From assembly GCA_964017185.1 (NCBI GenBank), contig OZ024884.1, forward strand, positions 565,501 to 629,500: a stretch of 64,000 bases of DNA, given 5' to 3'. The translations under genes were made by a program, and so were the position numbers. The notes under the pieces were generated by a model, which was not told where the DNA came from, searched no databases, and worked only from the letters and a program-made list of their open reading frames with translations. This document shows, piece after piece, positions 30,187 to 43,500 of the stretch (positions are counted from its first letter, which is position 1; every line of letters starts with the position of its first letter). The DNA is from Rugalucina vietnamica (lineage: Eukaryota > Mollusca > Bivalvia > Lucinida > Lucinidae).

Positions 30187-33100
30187 CTGAAACATAATTT
30201 TTATATTTACCTCTTACATACATGCTCAGAATGACCCGAGGCGTTTATGTTGCATGGATTGTTAATGTGACACACTGGAATATATATGAGGAATGTGTCA
30301 CTACGTTTTAAAATTAACATTTAAACATTCGTTTTCTTTATTTGAGTACATCTTGAGTGCTTAATATGAAACTCAACTGATAAGCGATAACAGTAATGCT
30401 TTGGTTATCAAAATTAAATCATTCCCTGATTGCTATCCAAACAGCAAGCCGCGAGCACATTCAACTTAAAGATAAGACTGAAATGGCAGATGAAGCAAGA
30501 CTGAGAAAACATGTCCATGCAATATACAGAACCATTTTGGTTGTAAAAAATCAAAAATTTCATTAGATTTTTTTGTATTTTTCTTATTTTTGCTCAAAAC
30601 ATAGATTGTGGATACACGCCTCAGCGAGGCGGTTCTAACGAGTACCCATAATGTATGTTTTAAACGAGAATATTAACAAATCATTTTTTTTTCTTATGAA
30701 ATATAAAATTTTTATTCAGAAAAAAATCTATTTATATTGCATGGGTAAGTTTTCGTAATGAAATATTTTCAGAATGATTTTTTTTAATTCAGTTTTACGT
30801 CCCTTTCAAGCTCATTTCAGCTCATATGAGATGGGCCAATCAGTAGGTGAGGCGAACTTGACTTGTCTCACATGTGGCCAGAGCGGGGCTCAAACCCACA
30901 CCAGACACAGCAGTGAGATGTTCTATTGATTAAGAAACAGCACTCTTAACCGCTCGGCCACGGAGGGGGGGGGGGGGGGGGGCTGCATTTTTAGAATGAT
31001 ACTTCATTTTATGAATTTCCATTGAATAACGGAATTCTCTTTGTACAAGAACCTAATTGTACATGTAATTTTGTTTTTTCCCACCTTGGTTTTTAATTAA
31101 GTGAAGCTTTGGTTATGATATTGCACCAGTGCCAGATTATCGCTTACTTTAAAACTTTCATTTCGTACGGCTTATGATAAATTTAGTTCACCTGGAGAAG
31201 TTGCAGTAACTTTCGCCGTTGTTGCCGTTGTAGGCGGACGTGTTGCTGAGACGTGTGCACGTGTTGTAGTTGACGAAGTCAGTGTCGTTGTTCTCGTTGT
31301 CTGTGTCGTTGTATTCGGTGTCGGCGTCGTTGTACTCGTTGTCGTAGACGTACTTGTGGAAGTACTTGTACTTGTAGTAGTACTTGTCGCAGTACTAGGC
31401 GTATTAGTCGTTGTTGTCGTTTGCTTAGGAGGGAGGCTTGATGTTGGAGCTGATGTAACTGAACCTATGATAGTGAAATACGTTTGTTTTGTGGTTTAAC
31501 ATCACATTCAACAATTATCCAATTTTAATAAAAGGATGGCCGCTGGTAACATTTGAAACTTTTGTTTTGATCAAAAACTCTAAACATCTGCAGTTGGTAT
31601 TATTATAGGAAGAGTCTATTTACAGTCAACTGTCAGTAGCCAAAAAACGTTAAAACGGCTATTACCAGTCAACTGTCACTAGCCAAAAAACGTTAAAATG
31701 GCTATTTACAGTCAACTGGCAGTAGCCAAAAAACGTTAAAATGGCTATTACCAGTCAACTGTCACTAGCCAAGAAACGTTAAAATGGCTATTTACAGCCA
31801 GACTTGAAATTTAATTATTGCTTGAAAAGTGTTTTGACTTTTGGCTCTTATCTTCTTCTCAATATTAAGATAATGTGACAAATTAATTCAGCCTCCAATG
31901 ACGGAACTCAGTCCTCGTGGGTTTTGGCTAAACTCAAGTCAGATTACAGCCAAGCTAAAATTCGAAATAATGTTTATCGTTTGAATAAAAGCATTGCTAA
32001 CCACGGTTAACAGCTGATCTCATGTCCGGGTGTTCTGCTATACCAACCACACTGTTCATGTACAAACCATTAGGGGATTACCCGCAATTAGATCACGAAT
32101 TGGCAGCAGCTCGTATTGCAAAGCAGGAGAGAAAGAATGACTTGAAATAATGAGAGTATACATGACCAAATATTAACTCAGAAATCCTCAGTTTGTTCCT
32201 CTAGTTAATGTACATGTATCTAGGACAATGTGAAGTGTCAGTTCCCAGTCAATGCTACTAAAATATGTTTTGACAAATATGAACAAGCATGCCTGGTTTG
32301 TGTTGGTTATATTCAAGCACAAACGCGCAGATAGTGTCTTCGCTGCTCGCAGTTTACGTAATTGGACGCTTACTTGTATCATGTATGTGTTTCCTTACCA
32401 GGACGACTTCGTATAATTTAGAAAGTAGAATCGAATATCTTTGAACCATTTTAAGAAAAGCATGTTCATGTAACACGGAAGTCGGTTTTGAAAGAAGCAA
32501 ACCAATGTTATATTTCATTCACAATCAAAACAAATAACAAGATTTAATTTCACCAGCTTAAATAATGCAATGAATATCTTCAGCTTCAACTTCAGGTTGT
32601 CTACTGAAGACATAAATACAATCCTTACACCCTATCTATAAGACACATTCATCATTGGCCTGCAAGTTGTCTTTGAGACATTTCATACCAAGTAGCAAGC
32701 TTTATATAAGAAACGTCTATTACATTCTTACCAATTAGTGGGTTGTATATTGTATAAATCGAATACCGACTCGCAAGCTGCCTATTGGAAACAAGCAATA
32801 TGAGAAAGCTTTCCCTTACAAGCATCCTCTTCGCAACAGTAGTATATGTTTTGTTGGTTTGTTTTGCACAAGCTCGTTATATTTGGGGACAAGATGACAA
32901 TAGAGGGTTTGGAAGTTATTCACGGTATGGAAATGGGCTCTATCAGAACTGGAAAGGGTTTGGAGGATTGGATAAACGGTTTATTTTTGGCAGGCTAAAT
33001 GACCGATTTGGTAGTGGAGATGGACGTTTCATAGATTGGAGTCGACTTCTCGACGCACAACGAACAAAGAAGGACTTTGGAGGTTATAATTCAGATGACT

Positions 33101-34486
33101 TCGGCACATACAGAGCCTACCCTGTGGGACGTCAACAGCTTGGGTTCAGCAATGGTGATTTCAGCAAGAAATCGAATACTGCAAATTAATAAAATATCGG
33201 TCTGAAATGATACACGAAAGAGCGCTGAAAAGGGACATTTAAAAGTTAGTCATTACAATATAACTTTAATATTGTAACAAAACCAGATAAAAAGAGGAAT
33301 AAACTTTCACATGAACACTGACACTTGTGTTTTGTTAAATTTTGTTGACATGGGTAGTTAGTTTATGGACCTCTCAGTACTTTAACGTTGCTTGTACAGT
33401 CCACCAGACATTGAAAAAAGTGTTTTCAGTTTCCACTGGTACTGCATTGAAATTATGTTGTTATTATTTAATTGTCCCGACATGGAGATTCTATTAGACA
33501 CCATTGTAGGTGATGAAATGTGAAATGCTAGACGACCTTGGTCCAACTTAAACCGTAGATCAAATATTCCAATACACGTTGAAGGGTGTATGCATATCAG
33601 AAATAAACCTTGGATTGGTAACTCAATGCCATCTTAAGCTTAAGATCAACTTAGACCAACTTTAATATCTCTTATGGACTATGGTGAATAACTGAAAAGA
33701 ACCTTTAGTTACGGTGACAACTTAACAGTATCGAAACTTCACGGTTAACCGACGCCCACCTTAGTGTCATCTTATCTAACGAAGTGGCACATTTCAGAGC
33801 TTAGAGTAGCTGGGTGGTCATCGTAAGCGGCAGCAGCTCGTATTGCAAAGCAGGAGAGAAAGAATGACTTGAAATAATGAGAGTATACATGACCAAATAT
33901 TAACTCAGAAATCCTCAGTTTGTTCCTCTAGTTAATGTACATGTATCTAGGACAATGTGAAGTGCCAGTTCCCAGTCAATGCTACTAAAATATGTTTTGA
34001 CAAATATGAACAAGCATGCCTGGTTTGTGTTGGTTATATTCAAGCACAAACGCGCAGATAGTGTCTTCGCTGCTCGCAGTTTACGTAATTGGACGCTTAC
34101 TTGTATCATGTATGTGTTTCCTTACCAGGACGACTTCGTATAATTTAGAAAGTAGAATCGAATATCTTTGAACCATTTTAAGAAAAGCATGTTCATGTAA
34201 CACGGAAGTCGGTTTTGAAAGAAGCAAACCAATGTTATATTTCATTCACAATCAAAACAAATAACAAGATTTAATTTCACCAGCTTAAATAATGCAATGA
34301 ATATCGAAATTGCAGTTAAAAGAAAGAAAACTAATAAAGTTTTAAGAAAGAAAACTGATGAAGCCGATTTGATAACCAGGTTAAAATAGAAAATGTAATT
34401 ACTTGCCAAAAAATTGCCTGGTTCATTATTTTGCATTTCTACATATATACGCTACGCTATGCGTAACGGCTGTATACATATACCTA

Positions 34487-34546
<60 letters not shown>

Positions 34547-37500
34547 ATTATTTATGAAAATTTTTAGTAAAAATTAACTTTTTGATTTCGTGTGGTTGAC
34601 CAATTAATTAAGTTTTCGCCAATTTTACATGGGGCCCTCAAATACATACACACGTGGCTCTATAACAAAAGCAACAAACAAAAAATGAAAGAGAAAAAAG
34701 ATCGGAAAGAAATTTTAAAACGACTTCAGGTGGTAAAGTACACCTGATATGCGTTCAGTCAGTCAGTCAGTCAGTCTCAGCTGTTCATGGACCAAACAAA
34801 TCTCGAATACATTTATTGTTTTATACGCGGCATGCATATCTGATTTTAAATCTTTAAAATGCGTATTTAGTCAAACCCAGTCGCGGTTTATCAAATATTG
34901 GCGCAAACGAATACACCTCAAAGGTAAGTTGTCATAAAAATGCCTCAAGGTGTAAAAAGAGCAGCTCTAACACGCGTACTGTAAAAACATTTTAGGGGTA
35001 TTTTTGTGTTTTATGACACCTGAGCCGCACCACAAGAAAATATATTTAACCTTTTTTAATAAAAAAAAAGTGCGTTTTTATACAGCTTTTAGCCAACGCT
35101 CCTGTTTTGTTAATTATTAAGCACAATGCATTGTCTGTTAATCCTGATTCTCAAAACCGCCATACAGTACTGTGTCTGTCCTGTCCGGCTTCAGAGCTAA
35201 TCAGAAATCCCGAAGGCCTTTATTATGACGCGGCTCTACAGTTTGATGATATGATCGCATATAGAAAAGGTGTCATTGAATCAGGAAAGGGCCCATAAAA
35301 AGAAAACGTTATATACGCCATGCTGCTTCAAATGATAACATAATTGGCATGGTCTTCTTTGGTTACAAAACCTAAAACATCAGATTTAAGCCAGAAAAGC
35401 CGACCAAGTCAGTCACAAGTTACCATCTCTAGCAGCGAAGGCAGTTGGCTGAATAACAGCAATGTTTAAACATTTTATATACCTTGTACGTCCTTGGTCA
35501 ACAGCTAATGTAATGCCGCAACGGTCACTTGTCTTGGCCGAAGGGTGTTCGGGTGGGAATATGGGTGCCAGCCCATCAGGGCCTAAAGAAATAGATGGGC
35601 TGCTTGTACCTCTAGGCAAAGCTAATACACTACTGGCTGACCATCTGATTACTAGTTGACTGCTCTGGTCTGGTCTGGTCTGATCCTGCCCAGGAAAAGT
35701 GGTTCGTGTCAAACCATCCATACGTATAAACCTTTTGTGGCTTAGTTGGATGGTTATATTTCAAGCACTTGTTGCATGTCATCATCGTGTTGGGTAAAAG
35801 TCCCATAAAATGGAGGCAGCGTCCCGACATGACTTTAGCTGTTGACTGGGACTTTAAGCATCAATTCAAACAAAACCTTTAATCTTAGCGGATTGCCAAT
35901 ACTTAGTGCACATTAGACCACCGATCTTGGATCAGGGGAAGAGGGAGATTGATCGTATAAATATATTCATAAACAAGTTTACGTAATGTGCAGACATGGT
36001 AGTCGAACGCGATCTCGGATTCGATATTGAATCGGACACACTGCCTGACGTCTAGGATTTTTTTTTTCAATTTGGCAAAATACACATGCAAGCACACGCG
36101 CGCGCATGTTATGATTTTTTTACAGAAATTTGATGCGGTACTCATAAACGTTGCAGCAAGTTCGCATGTTTAAGGAACTTATTTCTTTTCTCAGTCTGCA
36201 ATTGCAAAATTCTTATGCACATATATTAGTTTGAACTACATGTATAGATGAAAAAATAATACAGTGTTGCTCTTTCTTTCAAAACTAAACTATGCATTAA
36301 TCTTTATAATTTTATCAAATTTTAGTAAAAAAGTCACTTTAAATTGTTGCTGGCAAATCATTTTTTCAGCATTCAGTTTACATAAGCTATTGGTTTCGGA
36401 TGAGATGAAGAAAAACAAATCAACGTCTCATTATGAAATTCAATGTTGCATGTACACGCGATCAACGAAACAAGAGCATCGTAAATTATATCATAACTAA
36501 TATATATATAAAAAATGTATTGCATTGTCAATCAATGCATTCCTAATAAACAAAATATTAAAAAGTACAAATAAGGTTTAGATCTTTATGAAACATAGTT
36601 TCACTCCCAAGTTTGTCAGAAACATGTTACCACATACTAAGTAAATAAGCATTTTTTGAACTTGACTGTAAATAGCCATTTTAACGTGTTTTGGCTAGTG
36701 ACAGTTGACTGGTAATAGCCATTTTAACGTTTTTTGGCTAGTGACAGTTGACTGGTAATAGCCATTTTAACGTTTTTTGGCTAGTGACAGTTGACTGGTA
36801 ATAGCCATTTTAACGTTTTTTGGCTACTGACAGTTGACTGGTAATAGCCACTCCGATTATTATATTTAATATCTGTACATACATTGATGGTATTTATCAA
36901 TATATATTGACGATATACATCGAACAAGCCATAGAATTTAGCCATCAAAGCATATTCTTTTACACCCATTTTCTGCATTTTATTTTTGCGAAGTCAGTAA
37001 GTGGGGTAAGGTACATCAAAATTGTGCCGCGTCATGAGAAAATAGGTCTTCGGGGTTTATGACCAAACTGTGAGCTAAGGAAAATTGCTAGAAGCTTAAA
37101 AATGCGGATTTAATAAGAGGAATTGTTCTATCTGTGTAGCGAAAACAAAGACGCTGCGAAGTTGATCTGCGCCTTTGTTTTCGCATGTGCAGATTGTTGG
37201 ATTTCTCATGATGCGGCTCCAACATAAATATTGATATTGTTAAATTAAATGCACCGCTTTAAGTCTTTTTTAAGAAATAGTCTGTACACATACAATTATT
37301 AACTGGTCTCAAACTGCGCCTTATAGTCAGGCTCAGCCAACAACCCTGTAAATTTTCTATCAGTTTTCAAATAACTTACTTGCGTTGCACCAGTTACAAT
37401 ATTTTCTGCAGTTTTGCATTGACCACGTTCTGTAATACGTATTTGTGCAGTACAATGATCCAAGACTCGGGCAGTTGGGATAATTATCAACACAACTGCT

Positions 37501-40500
37501 CTGCGTCGTAATGGCTGCTGGACTTGAAGAAATTACTCCTGTATTATAAATAAAAGCGAGAAGCCTAAAGCATGTTAAGCTCCTATAAATAACAGCGAGA
37601 AGTCTGAAGCAAGATAAGCCCCTATAAATAACAGCAAGAAGTCTGAAGCAAGATAAGCCCCGATAAATAACAGCGAGAAGTCTGAAGCAAGATAAGCCCC
37701 TATAAATAACAGCGAGGTCTGAAGCAAGATAAGCCCCTATTAATAACAGCAAGAAGTCTGAAGCAAGATAAGCCCCGATAAATAACAGCGAGAAGTCTGA
37801 AGCAAGATAAGCCCCGATAAATAACAGCAAGAAGTCTGAAGCAAGATAAGCCCCGATAAATAACAGCAAGAAGTCTGAAGCAAGATAAGCCCCGATAAAT
37901 AACAGCGAGAAGTCTGAAGCAAGATAAGCCCCTATTAATAACAGCAAGAAGTCTGAAGCAAGATAAGCCCCGATAAATAACAGCGAGAAGTCTGAAGCAA
38001 GATAAGCCCCTATAAATAATAGCAAGAAGTCTGAAGCAAGATAAGCCCCGATAAATAACAGCGAGAAGTCTGAAGCAAGATAAGCCCCTATTAATAACAG
38101 CAAGAAGTCTGAAGCAAGATAAGCCCCGATAAATAACAGCGAGAAGTCTGAAGCAAGATAAGCCCCTATAAATAACAGCAAGAAGTCTGAAGCAAGATAA
38201 GCCCCGATAAATAACAGCGAGAAGTCTGAAGCAAGATAAGCCCCTATTAATAACAGCGATAAGTCTGAAGCAAGATAACCCCCCTTTAAATGACAGTGAG
38301 AAGACTGAAGCAAGAAAAATCCCTATAAATAAAAGCGAGAAGTCTGAAGCAAGGTAAGCCCCTATGAATAATAGCAAGAAGACTGGAGCAAGATAAGCCC
38401 TATTAAATAACAGCAAGAAGACTGAAGCAAGATAAGCCCCGATAAAAACAGCGAGAAGTCTGAAGTAAGATAAACCCCTATAAATAACAGCGAGAAGTCT
38501 GAAGCAAGATAAGCCCCTATAAATAACAGCGAGGTCTGAAGCAATATAATGCCCTATACATAACAGCGAGATGTCTGAAGCAAGATAAGCCCCTACACAT
38601 AACAGCGAGAAGTCTAAAGCAAGATAAGCCCCTATAAATAACAGCAAAAAGTCTGAAGCAAGAAAAGCAGTCACTCCGAAGCTGACCAGCGTCTTTGTTT
38701 TCACTATACGGATAGTACAATTCATCTACTTTTAAAATCCAGTTATTCCAGCCTCTAGCCATCTTCTGTGGTTGTACAGCTCGATTTGCGTCTGACTTGT
38801 TCGAAGACCACATTGTTGGGTTTCTCGTCACGCAGCTCGTATTATTTTATCAATGAACATACCTGATGATTTGCTGCATGAGCAAAAGTCCCTCCATCTT
38901 TCTTGTGTGTCTATGTCAAAGAAAATGAAATAATAATATGCTGAATGTTTAAAGTAAACTTCTGAACAACGCCTCGTCAGTTCAAAAAGCTCAGAGAACG
39001 TAAACTTATTTTCTCCGCTTTGAATTACTACACGCACCGACTGATAAAACACTACTGACAATCACGTGGTATTGTATACATACAAACCGATAAATGATTG
39101 GTGACACAGCAATTGAGAACGAAGTTGAGGTCAGATTTATGAGTTTTCTCCTACAGCGTTTCTTCTACTAACTGATAGGTGCAGTCAATACAGAAATTGA
39201 ACATTTATTGAAGTTAAGTAAAAGGTTAACATTTGCCCATTGAGGCCTTGAGAAATATATCAGCTGCTTTTGCCTCCCGGTAAAGTTGAAAACTACTGAC
39301 TGATCATCCGATTACTGGTTAATCGCCTAGAAGGTCTTGGTCTGTCAAGGAAAAGTGTTCAAGTCAAACCATCCATACATATAAGCCTTAGTTGTTTAGT
39401 ACGGTGGTTATATTTTACAAGCACATTTTCGGTGTCAGTACATCCTATTGTTGGAAAGAAATTCCATAAAATGGGCGCAAATCTGACGTGACCATTGTTG
39501 TTGCCTGGGACGCTAAGCCACAAGTAGGGAATATGTATGGGATAAAAGGCATACTCCACATCCCTTGCACAATTTTTCATTGATGCCAGTTGGGCCTGAG
39601 GGACCAACTGAATGCAAACAAAGATCATACTGTTTTACCAATTTACACTTTACACTACTGAGAATCACGGCACATATTTTGTATACATACAAACCGATAA
39701 ATGATCAGTGACACACACTGCAATCGAGACCGAAGCTGAGATTAGATTTTCGAGTTTTCACCTATAGCGTTTACTCTACTGACTGATATATAGGTGAGTC
39801 AAGGCAGAAAATGAACATATATTGAAAGAAAATAACATAAAAAAGCCCGGTTATTTCGTTTACGCAAACATTTCAATGTTATTGTGTTGGAAGCACTATA
39901 TGTTCATGGGGGAGTGTTTGCGTAAACGAAATAACCTGACCACATATTTGAAAATGGCTGCTCACTCGGCTTACGATCGTTCCAAGTCGATACTTCTGTA
40001 GTGGTTCTTTTTGTTTTATGTTTTGGTGTATAAAATTTTTTGTGCTGTTGGCGCCTTATGTATGTTTTCATATTTTTAGTTAAGTTAAGGTAACTGAGTG
40101 GCCACCTATTGGGAAAATAGCTGCTCATTCGGCTTACGATATGTTTCATGGTATAAGTACCTGATTGTTAGTTTGGTTTTTTCCCACCTCGGTTTTTGGA
40201 GTGGGAATCTTTTTCTGATTGCGCCTTTTCTTGATCTTTGCCTTCTTGTACCTTTTTACGATATGTTTTTTAAGTGTTAGTACCCATTGTCAATTTAGTT
40301 TTTTCCCACTTCGGGTTTAGAGTGGGAATTTCTTTCTGATTGCACCTTTTCCTGAGCATTGCCTACTTCTACCTTCAGATATTCTAAATATATATATATA
40401 ACTTAAGGTTAATCCCAATTCATTATACAGTCATTAATGACTTGTGTTTCTTTAAAGCAAGTAAATCCATGATCTTTATTATATTTTCACTTATCTATTC

Positions 40501-43500
40501 TTTTACTAGCATTTCATCTATTTAGCCATTTCTGTAAACAGAGTAAAAAGTAAACAAACATTATAATAACTTACATGTATGGTCCACGTGCATGGCAAAA
40601 GCAAGCTGACAGTCAAGAGTGCCGGATGTTGGCATGTTGTGGAGGGTTTTCCAAACTGGAATTGCAAACAATTTATATCAGCATGCTGTTTTGTGATGTT
40701 TTAATAGCACTCCATTTTTTGCTATTGTTCTTTTTAATTTTTGGTCACTGTTTGTCTAACTAAGATTCAATACTCTTTTTACCTATATATCTACCTCCAG
40801 ACATTCATATACATGTAACGCGACAGACTACCAACAATAACATAATCATGATTTTCACGTTGACTGCATGTTATTTTGATCTGATGTAACAGCATTTAAT
40901 AAATAAATCAATGCCTTTCAGGTTTTTTTAACAACCATGTTTTCTTTATTTTTTCATTTCTGTTAATAAGTGTTTGATCGTTTTTCGTGTGTAAACATTT
41001 TATATTTATTTGTCATGTTGTTTCAAATATTTCATGTATGTTTGCAACTGGTTAGATGGCTTCATGGAAGACCTTACTTGCTTACCTACCTACCTACTTT
41101 ACTTTACTTCACTATTTTACCTTACTCTACTTTACTTTACTTTATTTTATATCTACTACAAAATATGTTCTTTTTGCATATGCGATACAGACAAGAGTTA
41201 CGTTCACGTATCGCGACACAGTATCTCGAAAACCGTATCCGTTCAAAAATTGATAAAACCCATATCACTCCCTTGGGAGAAAAAGCCGTATCACCAAATG
41301 ATTGGCTCACATACCCACGTGACCCATATCATCCCTAGGGAGAAAAAGCCGTATCACCATATGATTGGCTAATAAAATTATATTCGGTATTGTATTGAGT
41401 TCATTAGGTAGTGTACCGCTGGCATTTTAGATTTGTTTGGGTTGTGGTTTTATGTCACAGGCAACAGTATTTTGTCATGTCGAGACGAATTTTCGATTTG
41501 TGCTAATGTGGAAATAATATGCGCTCTACTGCACGCTTTGGCGGTATGTCAAAATAAACAAAAAAAAATAAAAATAAAATAAAACAAAAAAAAAAAATAA
41601 AATAAAACAAAGAAAGGGAAAAAATGGTCTTGAATAAAAATATATGATAAAAAGATTACGATATAACAATTTTCATATCGTACCCACGTATCAACCCTCA
41701 AATCCCGTATCAGCCCTCGACTCTCGCATCAGCCCTCGGGCCATCGGCCCTCGGGCTGATACGAGAGTCTCGGGCTGATACGGGATTCTCGGGTTGATAC
41801 GAGGTACGATATGAAAATTGTCATATGATAATCTCTATTTATCTATCGACTTGAATGAAAAAAATAGCAACGCCGTAGATTTGAGCAATGATGAATCTGA
41901 ATCTGAATGGTTTACTGGTAACACGCCAAATTGACAATACCTCAGGGAGATGCCCTCCCAGGGTTTTTGGGGATTCAGGGAGAAGGGCTATTTATTTTCA
42001 GGGATTTGGGTAGAAGGGTCACTTATTTTCAGGGATTTGGGGAGAAAGCCTAGTTTTAGGGAGCAGGGAGCAGGGGGCTGAGGAAAAACATTTTAGGGAG
42101 CTGGGGAGAAAGGTCATTTTTCTTTCAGGGAGCAGGGAGCAAATACCCCCCTGGGGGACCTCAGGGAAATTAGTCCCTGGCATATATATAGCATATTTGA
42201 TTTAAACTACCACGTGTACATTTTGCTTTATCATTCAAATGGAATTGAACGGAAATTATTGTAGGAGAAAATATGAGCATTTTTAAGAAAAATAGTAAAT
42301 TTTGAAATAAATCGGTATTATAAATCAATTCCCTGTGAAATATGCATTCTATATTCTGAAATTTATGGAGCCTTGCGATTTATCTAAAACCGGTAGTGGC
42401 TTCAATAATTTTCTCGTAATATGGATGTAATGACTTTGACAACAGTTTGCGCCTTTGCATCAGATTAGCACCTTTGCCAGAAATTACCACTGGTAAGTTT
42501 GTAAAATCACGCTCATTACTTAAACTTGCCCATGCAATTTACAGAGATTTTTACTGTGTAAAAAATGAAAATTTTCAGCAGAAAAGTTTCGATATTTTTT
42601 AATTTTTTTTGCTCAAAACAATGATTGTGTGTACACGTTAGAACCACCTCGGCGAGGCGGTTCTAACGAGTACCCACAATCTATGTTTTGGAGCAAAAAT
42701 AAGAATAATAAGTATGCCCCTGCAAACTCCAGTTTTTCTATATAAAAGTGGGGTGTAAGGGGGTATACATCCTGTGAAATATGCATTCTATATTCTGAAA
42801 TTTATGAAGCCTAGCAATTTATCTAATATCGGTAGTGGCTTCAATAATTTCCTCGTAATATAGATGTAATGACTTTGACAACAGATTGAGCCTTTGCATC
42901 AGGAAAACATATCACAGCATCAGGAAAACATGTCCGTGTAATATATACCCCCTTGAACCCCACTTTTATATAGCAAAACTGGGGTTTGCAGGGGTATACC
43001 TATTTTTCTTTTTTTTGCTCAAAAACATAGATTGTGGGTACTCGTTAGAACCGCCTCGGCGAGGCGGTTCTAACGTGTACCCACAATGTATGTTTTGAGC
43101 AAAAATAAGAAAAACATAAAAAAATTTCTTAAGAATTTTTCAATTTTTACAGTAGAAAAAAATCTCTGTATATTGCATGGGCATGATTTCGTAATGGTTT
43201 GCACCTTTGCCGTGACAGAAATTACTACTGGTAAGTTTGTAAAATCACGCTCATTAACTAAACTTGCCCATGCAATTTACAGAGATAAAAAATGAAAATT
43301 TTCAGCAGAAAAGTTTTGATATTTTTATTATTGTTGCTCAAAACAATGATTGTGGGTACTAACGAGTACCCACAATCTATGTTTTGGAACAAAAATAAGA
43401 AAAAATATGTGTACCCCTGTAAACCCCAGTTTTGCTATAATAAAAGTGGGGTTTAATGGGTACAAGTAGGCAAAGATCAGGAAAAGGCGCAATCAGAAAA

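Noticed and set aside
32188-34109. Two matching 64-codon minus-strand frames
   Set aside because: They are identical only because the 477-bp direct repeat is duplicated; no signal peptide, domain or splice support.
32102-34305. 477-bp direct repeats as LTRs of a small retroelement
   Set aside because: The ends are not TG..CA, no primer-binding site or polypurine tract is seen at the inner edges, and no target duplication is convincing.
37360-38725. Two overlapping minus-strand open frames of more than 300 codons with LASDFLLLFIGAY-type repeats
   Set aside because: The 39-bp minisatellite unit is a multiple of three and lacks stops, so long frames arise automatically. Only the last about 52 codons of one frame (37,380-37,538) are a real exon, set off by an acceptor.
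40970-41372. Overlapping plus-strand frames of 120-122 codons rich in Tyr, Leu and Phe
   Set aside because: They translate a (ACTTT/ACCTT)n microsatellite, and all three frames are open through it.
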